Below, one piece after another: positions 49,745-61,200 of a stretch of 64,000 bases of DNA (its first letter is position 1; each line of letters begins with the position of its first letter). The notes under the pieces were generated by a model. The model was not told where the DNA came from. It did not search any database and saw nothing but the letters and a program-made list of their open reading frames with translations. The position numbers and the translations under genes are program-made. The stretch is from Anaerolineales bacterium (GTDB lineage: Bacteria > Chloroflexota > Anaerolineae > 4572-78 > J111), in contig JABTUW010000006.1 of the NCBI GenBank assembly GCA_015075185.1, forward strand, positions 186,001-250,000, written 5' to 3'.

Positions 49745-49807
49745 GAGTAGGGAGTAAGAAGTAGGAAGTAGAGAGATTTTTTACCTTACTCCTTACTTCC
49801 TACTTCC
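49745..49807. repeat. GTAGGAAGTA-type tandem palindrome
   Basis: GGAGTAGGGAGTAAGAAGTA then GGAAGTAGAGAG on the left, TTACTCCTTACTTCCTACTT on the right, with a T6 run in the loop. It lies just downstream of uvrC and could end that transcript. Confidence 0.65.
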
Positions 49808-49810
49808 GCC

Positions 49811-51679
49811 TTATAAGTCTTCCTTTAATTTTTCAGCCACGGAGCGAGTCATCCCCGGCACTGTTAGCAGCTCCTCTACACTGGCCTGGCGAATGGCTTC
49901 GAGCGAGCCAAATTTTTTGAGCAATGCTCGGCGGCGTTTGGGACCGATGCCGTCAATCTCATCCAGCCCGGAATGAACGGCGCTCTTACCGCGCAACTGG
50001 CGGTGATAGGTCAGGCCAAAGCGGTGGGCCTCATCCCGAACGCGCTGGATTAAGAAAAGCGCCTGAGAATTGCGCGGCAGAATGACCGGTTCGGAAATAC
50101 CCGGCAAAAAGATTTCCTCCTCGCGTTTAGCCAGACCGATGATGGCTACGGCATCGCGCAGCTCAAATTCGTTCAGCACTTCCAGGGCCGCGTTCAGTTG
50201 GCCCTTGCCGCCGTCAATGATGATTAAATCGGGGATGAGGCCCCAGGAGTTTTCATCTTCGGTCAATTCGCCCCCTGCGAGCTTCTGGGCGCGATAGCCG
50301 TCGTCGGCCATACGTTTGAAGCGGCGGCGCAGCATCTCCTGCATACTGGCATAGTCATCCTGGCCCTTGACGTTTTGAATCTTAAAGCGGCGATAATCGC
50401 TTTTGCGCGGCACGCCCTTGTTGAAGACCACCATCGAGCCGACGGTGTTGGTTCCCTGCAAGGTGCTGATGTCGTAGCACTCGATGCGCAGGGGCGGCTC
50501 CGGCAGATCGAGGGCCTGCTGCAACTCGGCCAAGCCCTCGGTTTGCTTGCTCTCGTCGGCGGCCCAGCGAGCGCGGAGGTGGGCCAGGGTTTCGGCGGCA
50601 TTTTGGGCCACCATTTCTAATAGTTCTTTCTGCTGGCCTTGATGCGGAATTTTAAGGGCAACATCGGCGCCACGTTTGCTTTTTAGCCAGTCGCGGATTA
50701 TCATTAATTCATCCACTTCTTCCGGCAGCAAAATTTCCGGAGGAATGGTGGTCGCCTGATCATAAAACTGTTTCAGGAAGGAGGTCATAAGTTCGGCATT
50801 GGCCTCGTCGGCAGCACCTTCCAAGATAAAGTAATCTCGCCCTACTAATTTACCCCCCCGGATAAAGAAAATTTGCACACAGGCATCGCCATTGGCCCGG
50901 GCAAAGGCGATAACATCCTCATCCAGGGTATCGGCGTTTACAACCTTCTGTTTTTCCACAATCTGGTCAATCGCTCGGATTTGGTCCCGCAGTTGAGCCG
51001 CCCGCTCAAAATCCAGCGCCTCTGAGGCTGCTTCCATCTGGCGGCGCAACTCTAGCACAACCGGCTCCGTGTTGCCGCCTAAAAAGTCACACAAATTATC
51101 AATGATCTGGCGATATTCGGCCTGATTGACAGCGCCAATACAGGGTGCGGCGCAGCGGCCAATGTGATAGTAGAGGCAGGCGCGCTCGTCTTTACCGTCA
51201 ATATCTCGAGTGCAGGTCAAATAAGGAAAGATTTTTCGCACCAGATCGAGAGTTTGATAAGCGGCCCAGGCGGCGGTGTACGGCCCAAAATATCGCGCTC
51301 CGTCATTCAACAGGCGGCGCGTGGTGGTAACTCGCGGAAAAGGGTCTTGCCAGTGAACTTTGATGTAAGGATAGCGCTTGTCGTCCTTGAGCCGGACATT
51401 GTAGCGGGGCTGGTGTTTTTTTATGAGCGTGTTTTCCAGCAGCAGCGCTTCCAATTCGCTTTCGGCCACGATAAATTCAATATCGGCAATCTCTTCCACC
51501 AGCCGCCGTGTTTTAGGGCTGTTGAAACTGGCCGATTTACGAAAATAGGAACGGACCCGGTTCTTTAAGTTGACCGCCTTGCCCACATAAATGACTTTAC
51601 CCTGCGCGTTTTTATGTAGGTAGACACCTGGCTTGCCCGGTAGATTTTTTAGGATTTGTTCAATTGCATCTGAGATCAT
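49811..51679 (-). CDS. uvrC: Excinuclease ABC subunit C
   Basis: 622 residues, usual UvrC length. GIY-YIG nuclease at ~14-95 (GVYLHKNAQGKVIYVGKA), UVR motif near 205-235, the UvrC RNase H-like endonuclease domain (IECYDISTLQGTNTVGSMVV, LIIIDGGKGQLNAAL) and a C-terminal helix-hairpin-helix (LDEIDGIGPKRRRALLKKFG). It makes both incisions around UvrB-marked DNA damage. Its start lies opposite the surface-protein gene at 51896; the gap holds TTGGTACCAA (51719-51728). Confidence 0.97.
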   Translation of the reverse strand: MISDAIEQILKNLPGKPGVYLHKNAQGKVIYVGKAVNLKNRVRSYFRKSASFNSPKTRRLVEEIADIEFIVAESELEALLLENTLIKKHQPRYNVRLKDDKRYPYIKVHWQDPFPRVTTTRRLLNDGARYFGPYTAAWAAYQTLDLVRKIFPYLTCTRDIDGKDERACLYYHIGRCAAPCIGAVNQAEYRQIIDNLCDFLGGNTEPVVLELRRQMEAASEALDFERAAQLRDQIRAIDQIVEKQKVVNADTLDEDVIAFARANGDACVQIFFIRGGKLVGRDYFILEGAADEANAELMTSFLKQFYDQATTIPPEILLPEEVDELMIIRDWLKSKRGADVALKIPHQGQQKELLEMVAQNAAETLAHLRARWAADESKQTEGLAELQQALDLPEPPLRIECYDISTLQGTNTVGSMVVFNKGVPRKSDYRRFKIQNVKGQDDYASMQEMLRRRFKRMADDGYRAQKLAGGELTEDENSWGLIPDLIIIDGGKGQLNAALEVLNEFELRDAVAIIGLAKREEEIFLPGISEPVILPRNSQALFLIQRVRDEAHRFGLTYHRQLRGKSAVHSGLDEIDGIGPKRRRALLKKFGSLEAIRQASVEELLTVPGMTRSVAEKLKEDL

Positions 51680-51895
51680 AGCGGGAATATTTTACCACAA
51701 ATCTGATGGGTCGGCATGTTGGTACCAAATGACCATATTATCCCTTAAGAAAAATCTTTATACTGTAGAGGGGGATATTTACGTAATCTTTACAGAGAAA
51801 CAGGTTGTTCAGCAGGCTTAATTTAACGAGGTATGTTTTTTAAGCCCTCAACAGTAAGGCTGTGGGTGCAACGGCCGAAATGAATGAGGCGTATC

Positions 51896-54694
51896 ATGAA
51901 AAAATATATTCGCCTGGCCTTGGGGGCTGCTATCTTGGGAGGGATATGCAGCTTTTGGCTATTTGGTCAAACCAATGCCGACGATCCTGACTCTAAACCG
52001 GACTACCAAATATATTTGCCCCTTGTTACAACGAATGATCATGCCAGAAATGTCAATAATATAACGGCTAATTCTATTCCGATTGCCCTGGTTAATTCAA
52101 CCGGGGGAAGAATTGATAATTTTACCTTCTTCATTCCCTTTGCGGCCGATCTCCTTGACGATCAGTTTGAGGTAGGCCTCTCAGATACCAGTCCACCCCC
52201 GCGCCCGCCCTCTTTGCTCAATAACCCAATTGTTATGGTTATTTCCATCGCCGTTGATCGAGAAGGCAGCCTTATTTTCTACGATCATTGGGAAGACGGC
52301 CTGGAAGCTAATCTTACCCAGCCCACCCAGTCCAGTACCGAGATTTGGGGTGACGATAATCCGGCTAACGGTATTCCGCCCGGCTTTACCAGAGACCTTC
52401 TGGCCAGTGCTGCCCTTCCTGATGATGATGTTATCACGCTCCGTAATACTGTAGAATTGCCGCGTGACCCCACGTTTAATTGCGGCGTTACCAGAGTGTT
52501 CTGTGCCGATGGGGGTGATGTTTTAACCTCGGAAGGCGGGGCGGTTGCCGTTACCATAACCTTTTGGACGGCCCCGCCTGGCCCTGGTCCTTTATTTGCC
52601 GATGCCTGGGAATTGTATCCGACCAATCGCTGGGGGACATTGTACCAGATTCCTATTGGCGAGAATCTGGCCGGCAATGGGCCTAATCAACGGCCGGGTT
52701 TTGAAGTGGTCGGCCTTAATGTCCAGGCGGCTGAAGATAATACAGAAGTTCAGCTTGATCTAAATGCCGATGGTATCTTTGAGGAGACAAAGATACTCAA
52801 CGAGGGCGAACAGTGGACCAAGTTAGGCACTGAGATAGGGATTGGCCCGGAAAGCGTCCTGGTTGGGGCAATAGTCAAATCCTCGGCCCCGGTCCAAGTT
52901 CACGTTGTCGCCGCTAATCCTCAAAGCCGTTATGAGATGCGCGGCTTTACGATGGTGCCGGTGGATCAATTGACAAACGATTATCTCAGCCCGCGCAGCT
53001 CAGATGGAGATTTTTGGCTTTACAACCCTAATCCGGATAATCTGGCGGTCAGGGTTGAAACATCTATCGCTGCTCCCACCACAATAGTCATCACCGGCAA
53101 TACGACAATCAAATATCCACCGGCAGGTCTAAGCTCGGCGACAGGAGTACGCTTCACTGCTACGGCTCAGGATCGGTCTTTTTACGTTCTGGCCGCGTTT
53201 GATGAAGATGACGCGCAGGACTGGGGATATGCCGTGCTGCCATTCAACCGCCTGGATACGCAGTCTCTGGTCGGTCTGGGGCTGGGCAATGTGAATATAC
53301 CCCCTGACGGGGATGAGTCGCCGATATACGTGACCGCAGTTAGGGATACCACTGTCTTTGTGGATTACGATAATGATGGCTTCGACCCCAACGAAGACAG
53401 AAGTTTTGCTGTGAGTGCTTTAGAGGAACAGTTCATCACCGATCCTGTTGACCACAACATGACGGGCGCTTTTCTCTTTACCGCCGATAACACGCCCTTT
53501 GCGACTGTGTGGGGACAACGGCAAGATGCTACACCGGCTCTGCCTTCTATTGACGCCGGCACCGGAATTGTACCGCTGCCTTCATTGCTCCTCCAGAAGA
53601 CTTTTCGGGTGGATGAAGATGTTGATTGTAATGGCAGCGTAAATATCGGTGATGTTATTCTATTTAAATTGCAGTATTTCAATCAAACGGTAAGATCCTT
53701 GAGTAACGTGGTTATCGTTGATGACCTGCCCCCCTCTATCTCTTATCTCCCCAATACCACCCTGTTAAATGGCAGCCCTTTTCCAGATAACACCAGCGGC
53801 AGCCCCTTTGCCTTCGACGAGGGAGGTTACAATCTGGGCCAAATTAGCGCCTTGGGAACGGGCGTCTTTACGTTCCAGGTGACTATCAATCAAGATGGTA
53901 TAGATATTGTTAACAAAGCCAATGTGCGCTCAGATGAACTAACCCTTGAAGATTCAGTCGCCATCTTCACCGCCAGGCAGGCCCAACCGCCGCTCTATCG
54001 AATTGCCCAAACTCTGACTGATCCACCTGATGGTATTGCCTCCAGTGGGGAGCCAATTACTTTCAACCTGGCTATCACCAATACCAGCAGCGTCACTATT
54101 ACCCGCTTTCCCCTGCGCTACACCTTTAACCCCGCGCACTTAATCTTTCGGGATGCCGTTCCTGGAGTTGATAATGTTAGCCCAGGACAACTCGACTGGG
54201 ACGATTTAACTGATATGTTGGGAGATATGGAGCCTGGCGCTGCGGTTAGCCTGACGATCAGGTTTAGAGTCAGAGATGATCTGCCACCCTCCGTCACCGA
54301 TATTAGTAGCGAGGCGATTGGCTCAGGGGGTGAACTTAGTGACGGAACAATTTTGCCAATTTGCAGCGCCAAGGCCCTGGTAAGCACTCAGCCCGAGGAA
54401 TCGCCCACGCTCACGCCTACCCCTACCCCTACCCCTACCCCTACGCCTACCCCTACCAAAACACCTGATAATCCACCCCCACCTCCTCCCTCCACTCCAA
54501 TCCCCCCACCAGCTACCCCTGTTGCCAATGTACCCCAGGTTACCGCTACCGTTTTCCCGGTAACCTTTTTGCCAGAAACAGGCATAAGAGAGACCTCGCC
54601 GGGAGTTGTAACCTGGAATAGCCAATTGCTGTTGTTAACCCTGGTCAGCTTCGCCGCTATGGCGTTGTTATATTGGAGTACGAAGCGTAGCTGA
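51896..54694 (+). CDS. DUF11 surface protein A with FLPETG sorting-like tail
   Basis: 932 residues from ATG 51896 (GAGG six bases upstream; ATG 51884 is less likely). N-terminal signal (KKYIRLALGAAILGG), a ~300-residue module with FYDHWEDG, a DUF11 repeat beginning DVDCNGSVNIGDVILFK (also dockerin-like), a second DUF11, a Pro/Thr linker of CCCTAC-coded TPTPTP, then FLPETG (LPETG at 54569-54583), a hydrophobic helix and STKRS. The tail matches a cell-wall sorting signal. No sortase gene is in the window. It shares the YDHWEDG module with protein B. Likely a cell-surface or matrix protein. Confidence 0.82.
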   Translation: MKKYIRLALGAAILGGICSFWLFGQTNADDPDSKPDYQIYLPLVTTNDHARNVNNITANSIPIALVNSTGGRIDNFTFFIPFAADLLDDQFEVGLSDTSPPPRPPSLLNNPIVMVISIAVDREGSLIFYDHWEDGLEANLTQPTQSSTEIWGDDNPANGIPPGFTRDLLASAALPDDDVITLRNTVELPRDPTFNCGVTRVFCADGGDVLTSEGGAVAVTITFWTAPPGPGPLFADAWELYPTNRWGTLYQIPIGENLAGNGPNQRPGFEVVGLNVQAAEDNTEVQLDLNADGIFEETKILNEGEQWTKLGTEIGIGPESVLVGAIVKSSAPVQVHVVAANPQSRYEMRGFTMVPVDQLTNDYLSPRSSDGDFWLYNPNPDNLAVRVETSIAAPTTIVITGNTTIKYPPAGLSSATGVRFTATAQDRSFYVLAAFDEDDAQDWGYAVLPFNRLDTQSLVGLGLGNVNIPPDGDESPIYVTAVRDTTVFVDYDNDGFDPNEDRSFAVSALEEQFITDPVDHNMTGAFLFTADNTPFATVWGQRQDATPALPSIDAGTGIVPLPSLLLQKTFRVDEDVDCNGSVNIGDVILFKLQYFNQTVRSLSNVVIVDDLPPSISYLPNTTLLNGSPFPDNTSGSPFAFDEGGYNLGQISALGTGVFTFQVTINQDGIDIVNKANVRSDELTLEDSVAIFTARQAQPPLYRIAQTLTDPPDGIASSGEPITFNLAITNTSSVTITRFPLRYTFNPAHLIFRDAVPGVDNVSPGQLDWDDLTDMLGDMEPGAAVSLTIRFRVRDDLPPSVTDISSEAIGSGGELSDGTILPICSAKALVSTQPEESPTLTPTPTPTPTPTPTPTKTPDNPPPPPPSTPIPPPATPVANVPQVTATVFPVTFLPETGIRETSPGVVTWNSQLLLLTLVSFAAMALLYWSTKRS
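54416..54456. repeat. CCCTAC hexanucleotide tract inside surface protein A
   Basis: Six or seven CCCTAC-like units encode the TPTPTP linker. The 6-base period keeps the frame when units are gained or lost, so linker length can vary. Confidence 0.8.
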
Positions 54695-54760
54695 CTTTTC
54701 TAAATCGTTTAACTTGGTGTGCTTAACTATGTTAATAAACTTTGTTAAATCCTGAATTTA

Positions 54761-54789
54761 TTGACATACTCTCTTGACCGTGTTAGAAT
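54761..54789 (+). promoter_or_regulatory. Promoter of the surface protein B transcript
   Basis: TTGACA (54761-54766), 17-base spacer, TAGAAT (54784-54789). Start expected near 54796, leaving a 5' leader of about 430 bases. Confidence 0.7.
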
Positions 54790-54795
54790 CGTTGT

Positions 54796-55223
54796 AATTT
54801 GCGCTAAGTTAGTAGCTAAACTTAGAGAGTATACCATCTATATTATTAGGTAACTCTCAAGCGTCCTCAGGCCAAAAGCACCTTATTATTACCCAATACA
54901 TGCAAATACCCGAACACCTAACCTTCCAGTAAAGGTGCGCTCAACGTTTTGCCTTTAGGCAAAGCAACGCACTTGACTGGCTGAAAAGGGTTCGTTTTGC
55001 TTTGCTTTTGACGGCAGTAAGGCCTGCTATGTTATTATTTAGATCAGCTTGACCTCACCCAAATTGGCTCCCAGCCATTTAGAAGATTTTGCTGTGTCTG
55101 TGGAATGGGCGTTTTTTCCTTGCCATGACCAGTCCTTCTCTGTCAGAAATCACTTACTATAGGGGCTTTGGATTTCACCTGGTAAATTGGTTTGTTACAG
55201 ACTAAATAAATGGAGGACAAGAG
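54796..55223 (+). other. Long structured 5' leader of surface protein B
   Basis: No credible ORF in the ~430 bases before ATG 55224. It contains CTAAGTT-N8-AACTTAG (54804-54825) and a nested hairpin: outer GTGCG (54935-54939) with CGCAC (54968-54972), inner TTTGCC-TTTA-GGCAAA (54948-54963) with an asymmetric internal loop. I compared it by memory with c-di-GMP and other common riboswitch cores and found no match. It may be a new cis-regulatory RNA or simply an untranslated spacer. Confidence 0.45.
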
Positions 55224-58200
55224 ATGCTCCAACTCACCGGGATGCTAGTTGTCATCTTCGTATTCGCCTTCGCCATCACTTTTGGACTAAAAATTATTCG
55301 AAACCCTGTCTGGATGGTCCACTTTTTGAGTGGTTGCTTCAAGGCGTTGAAAACCGGCTTCACCAGGGCAAGGTTATGCTCGGCAAGCCGGTTTTTGTTG
55401 TTTAAACCGATTCCAGTTTTCCCTGTAAAAGATACGCGTTTTGTTGTTTGGCCAGACAGGCCAGGCCGACGCCGGGTTAAGCTGGAGCCTCCCCCTCCGC
55501 TGCGTTTACGTTTGATTTCGTTGGTTTCTATCCTGACCATGCTCTTCTCTTCGGTTTCCCCGGCGGTTCACCCAGCCCTGGCCCATAACCTGTCCCAACC
55601 CACTGCTCCATGGACTCCCCCAGCCAGCTTGGCTCCGATCAATCCCCTATCCCAGCCTACCCTACCCTCTTCAGAGATTGGCTCATTCTCATTACCAACG
55701 GCAGACCCCGAGACGAGCACCCAAGACAGGCCGGTCACCGTCACCGACAGTCGGGGACGTTATGAATTTCGGGATGTACCTCACGGCAGCCACCAAGTCT
55801 GGATTGAAGCCAGCACCCTGCCCGCCGCCTGGCAAGTCCAGGCCGAGATGCAGCCGGTCAAATTGCTGGTCAACCCCGGCCAAACGCTGGTCTCAGAGGT
55901 TATTGGCGCTGGGGTGCGATTCACCGCTTTTTACGATGACCTCAGCGCCGCCATCAGCGGGGTTGTCTTTGTTGATCACAATGGCGATGGCCGCCAGACG
56001 CCCGGCGAACCCGGCCTCCCCGGCGTGACTGTTATTGACCCGGGCCTGCACCAGTATTATGTTCCCTTTAACTACGCTAATTTGCGCACGATGTTTCAAA
56101 ACACATCGTCATGTGTGCCCAACGGAGTGGCTGGCAGCACGACGGCGCAGACCATCATTTCCGTTGTAGCCAGCGGCGACGGTACTACCTTCTATTACGA
56201 CCATTGGGAAGACGGCTATGATACCGACCCGACCCTACCCGGCCCCACCACAGTTGTCGGGGTGCTGGATGCCGGCCAGAGCCGGATCTTTCAGAATCAG
56301 GTGAACACGGCCGCCTTGCCGGCTACCCCCCCTGTCTTCGACGGTCGTGACCGGGTGACTATCGTCGGCGACCCGGCGGCAGTCACCATGCTCTTCTGGC
56401 TTGACGACCCAGGCACCGTCCTGGCGGGCGCCTGGGAAGTGCCCGAAGTAGCCAACTGGAGCAACAGTTACATAGTGCCTGTCGGCGAAGACCTGGGCAA
56501 AGACACGAGTGGACCACAAGGCGCTGTGGATTATGGCGTCTTCGACTATGTCGGGCTGGAGGTGATGGCGGCTACCCCTGGTACGGTCGTTACCGTAGAC
56601 CCTGATGGAGCCGGCCCCCTGGCGCCCATTATCTCCGCCCCCCTGAACCCCGGCCAAACCCTTTTTGTGCCTGGCAATGTCAACGGCAATGACGACCCCG
56701 ACACTGCGCAGGGAATTTATAGTGGGGCAACGGTCACTTCAACGGCCCCGGTGCAGGTTCAGGTACGAACCGGTCAATGCACCGAGCGTTTCAGCGGCCG
56801 TTCCTATACCCTTGTGCCGGACTCGCGCTGGAGCAACGATTACTGGGCGCCTACGCCCGATTGGGGCACGGGTACTTGCACCACCGGTGATGGGTTTAAT
56901 CACTTTACCGATGTTTACATTCGCAATCCGAGTCCAATTGCCACTATTACCATCAACTGGCAGAACGGCGCCAGTAGTGGTTCCTTCACAGTGCCGCCTA
57001 ATAGTACCGCCAGCTTCCGCAACGAAGAAGGCTTCCCGCCAACCACTCCCCTATTCACTGCTGGTTTGCATCTCACTTCAGCTAACAATTTCTGGGCGGT
57101 AGCGGTGGCCGATTCTTCCTCTCCCAGTGGTGCGGGCGCCAACTTCGACTGGAGCTATGCCCTCATCCCGATCAATGAGCTGACTTCTCAGGCTATCCTG
57201 GGTGCGTCGCCAGGCTCATTTCCTGCGGCGGGCTCCTCTCCTGCGGGCGACAGCGGCAGCCTGGCCTATGTGATGGCTGTTGACAACAATACCACCGTCT
57301 TTGTTGACCTGAATCAAGACGGCACGCCGGATTATTTCGATATCAATGGGGACGGTGACACCAACGACAACGATGTTTTCGGCAATCCCACCTTTGATGA
57401 GAGGACCTCAAACGGAGGTATTCTCCTTAACTCCGGTCAGATCTTGCGGGTAGCTGACCCTAATCCGACCGACACACGCAACGCGCCGGCCTATTTTGGC
57501 AATTCTAACCTGAATGGAGCCCGGATCTACACGACGAACCTGGACCAGCATCTGGCCATTGCCTGGGGCGAAGATCCTTGCCAGGCTCTCATCAGGGCTC
57601 CTTACCTGGATCTCGGTTACACTATCTTGCCGTTGCCCACGCCTAATGTGGTCAAACTGGCTGTCCTGGCCGTAGACGCCGACCTGACCGGCGGGGTGAC
57701 CCCCGGCGATACCATCAGTTACACCTTGGTCATCCATAATAACGGCCAGGGATCTATCATTAATCCCGTCGTTGTTGATATTTTGCCCTTTACCTATACC
57801 GATTATATTATAGACAGCCTGGCGGCAACTCCGCCGGCTGGAGTCACAGTCACTTTTGACAACGGCACAGGTACTTTTACCTATACCACCTCCGTCCCAC
57901 CCGATAGTCCCGACCCAAATATACAACGCATTCGCATGAACTTGCCTGACCTGGCGCCTGGCGGCTCTGTTACCGTCACCCTCGCTCTACTGACTCAGCT
58001 TGATATCCCCCCCAATGTCACTGATTTGGTCAATGGGGTCACGCTAACCGGAGATAATATTGCTCCAGTGTCCACCCAGGTGAGTACTCCCCTCAGCCAG
58101 CCCCAACTGCGTATCCAGAAGTTCGTCAATACCGCCACCGCCGCTCCGGGGGATACCCTCACTTATACCGTAGTGCTGTCCAATGTCGGGAACGGGGTGG

Positions 58201-61200
58201 CGGTTGATACCCGCCTGTCGGACCTGCTGCCGCCCCTTGTGACCTATATCTCTAACAGCCTGGTCCTGACCTACCCCGAGGTGGTGACGGCTAATACAAC
58301 CGTTCTGGCTACTTCTACCACCTTCTTTACTGGTGGCTACGCCGATGATTTTGACAACGCCACTGGCTTTACCGGCGGTGACGGTAATCTTCCGTGGAGT
58401 AGTGATTGGTTGCCGAGTTCGGCTGATGTCCAGGTGATAAACGCCCCCATCCCGCCCAGCACTGCCAACACGCCCCCAAGCTACATGATAATCAATAACA
58501 CCATTGCCGGTGATGATAGCGCCGCCCGTGCAGCCAGCCTGACCGGCTTTGTGGCCCCGGCCCTTTATTTCAACAGTGCCACCAATGCTACCGCTGGCGA
58601 CGCCGCCGAATCCCTTTTTGTGGATGTTTCAATCAATGGGACTGGCGGCCCCTGGACTCAGGTAGCTGCCTTTAACCCGCCCACTCCAGCCGCTACGGCT
58701 TACTTCTTCCAACAGGTGGATTTGGCCGCCTATGCCGGAAATCCTAATTTCGCTTTCCGGCTGCGCGGTCCGGGCGCTCTTGAGGCTGGCGAATTTATCT
58801 GGATTGATAATGTGTCTATTGTGGATACTGACCAGGTTCGCTCCGGCCCTCCTGTGCCCATCGTCCAAACGACCAGCAGCCTGACCTACGTTACCAGCAG
58901 TAATTTGAATCCGGTCAGCCTTATCAGCAACACCATGCTGATTACCGAGGGCGTGCGCCTCCCGGCCGGCGGTATCATCACCGCTTCCTATCAGGTGAGG
59001 CTACCCATCCCGCTGACCAATGGGCTAACCCTTGACAATCTCGCCCAAGTAACCGCCTCTAACCTGATCACCATCCCCTTCCCGCTCACCGATACCACCA
59101 GGGTGACAATTGTCAGCAGCCACACCCTGGAGATTGATAAATCCGTCCAGCCCAAGCCGGTTTTGCCCGGCGGCCTGCTCACCTATACCCTGGTCTACAC
59201 CGCCAGCGGTAATGAACCGGCGCCCAATACCGTCATCAACGATGCGGTACCTCTCAGTACGACCTTTGTCTCTGCTTCCGGCGGTTTAACCCGAACGACC
59301 CCACCCCCCGGCGGAACCGGGCCGATCATCTGGAGCCTGGGCGACCTGCTCACGGCCACCAGCGGGATCACCCTCCAAACCGGGGTGGTCACTTTTGTGG
59401 TGCAGGTAGACCCAACCGTTACCGTTGGCGTTATTACCAACACTGCCCGGATTTCGGACGATACCGGCGTGACCGACAGTGATGACGACGTTACGACGGT
59501 AACAAGCGAGCCGATTCTGTCGCTGCAAAAGAGCGCGGTTGACGCCAACGGCGGCCTGCTCAGCCCTGGCGATACGCTGACCTATACCATCGTTGTCGCC
59601 AATAGCGGCGTTTCCAATGCCACCGGCGCGGTTATCTCCGATAACACGCCGGCCAATACCACGTTTGTCCCCGGCAGTATCAGCATTGAGCCAACCGGCA
59701 ATGGGACTCTGGGCGCTGCGCCGCCCACCCTGGTCAGCGGCGTTACCATCACTGCCGGGCAAAGGGTGACGGTTTCGTTTGCCGTAACGGTTAATGCCGG
59801 TGTGCCCGACGGCACCAACATTGTTAATACCGCCTCGGTCACCAGCACCGAAGTGCCCACGCCGACCACCGGCACGGTCACTGTTCCTGTGCGCATTGCT
59901 CCTTTACTACACCTGGATAAGCGGGTTTCACCGGCCGGACAGACCGCTCCTGGTAACATCCTGACCTACACCCTGTGTTATTCCAACAGCGGCAATGCGC
60001 CGGCCACCGGCGTCGTGCTCACCGACGACATCCCGATCAATACCAGCTACGTGCCCGGCAGCGTCACGACCGATACCGGCAGTGTCGAATTTAATGATGG
60101 CACTACCTGGTCGCCCACCGAACCGGCTTCGGTCAGCAGTCTGCGCTGGTTGATTGGTACACTGCCGGCCGCTAGTGGAACCCGCTGTGTTGATTTCCAG
60201 ATTGCGGTCAATCTGACGATCAGCGCCACCGGCGGCCTGTCGGTGCAGTATTCGCCCCAGGGCTGGGTTGTTCTGGCCGGAGATACGACTGGGCTGGACG
60301 TTATTACCTATACCGAGGTGATGACGCCTACGCCAGCGCCGACTGCGGTTTTAACGGCGACTCCTACCCTGACCCTAACACCCGAAATCACAGCTACGCC
60401 TGAAATCACCCCTACGCCTGAAGTCACCCCTACGCCCGAAATTAGCGCCACACCCGAAATAACCGTGACGGCCGCCCCTTCGGCAGAGCCAACCGCTACC
60501 GAGACGCCGGTTATCACCCCGACCGCCAGCCTGACTCCCACCGAGGCGCCTGCTCCGCCTCAAACCACTGAACCGATCTCGACCTCAACAGCGACGCCCT
60601 TGCCGCCGACCGGCGAGCCGGATACGCCTACCCCTGCGCCAACCGACACAGCCACCGTTGAGCCAGCTCCAACCGACACCCCAACCGTCATGCCCACCGC
60701 CGAGCCAACAGAGCCGCCGCCGACCCAGCAGCCGGCCGATGGATCAGCCTTCGCCCCGGTCTACCCGCTGCGCGGCTGGTTCACGGCTCTAAGCGCAGTG
60801 GCCTTCCCGGTGCTGTGGGATAGTTCTTACCTCGCTATCCAGACGGTGGTCACGGATGTGATAACTTCGACGCCGGCTGTGCTCTCTACTTCTGAGCTAA
60901 CCCTAACTGTCACCCCAAACCTGGCCGCAACCGAAGAGGCAGCCGCCACGCCGACCCTGCCGGCGGCTCTTCCGCCTACAGCAGAACCCCTAACGCCGGC
61001 GCCGGCAGCCGAGGCCACCGTTAGCGGTCAATACCCGATTGTTCCCCTGAGCCAGGTCGCCGTAGATATTGTCAATACCGCCAGCCTGGGTAGCAACGAA
61101 ACCCCGACTCTAACCGATACTGTCACCGTCCCCTTGCTCAGAATTGTTGATCCGGTCATTCTCAAGCGGGCGGATATCAATCTTGCTCAACCCGGCGATG

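Noticed and set aside
49745..49807. GTAGGAAGTA repeats as a CRISPR array
   Set aside because: Units are contiguous and degenerate, form a palindrome, and there are no unique spacers or cas genes.
54408..54460. CCCTAC tandem tract as a CRISPR-like or telomere-like repeat
   Set aside because: It is in frame inside surface protein A and encodes a Thr-Pro linker; no spacers.
54796..55223. c-di-GMP-I riboswitch
   Set aside because: GGCAAAGCAACGCAC is superficially similar, but the core arrangement (CACGCACA...GGACGCAAAGCC) is not present.
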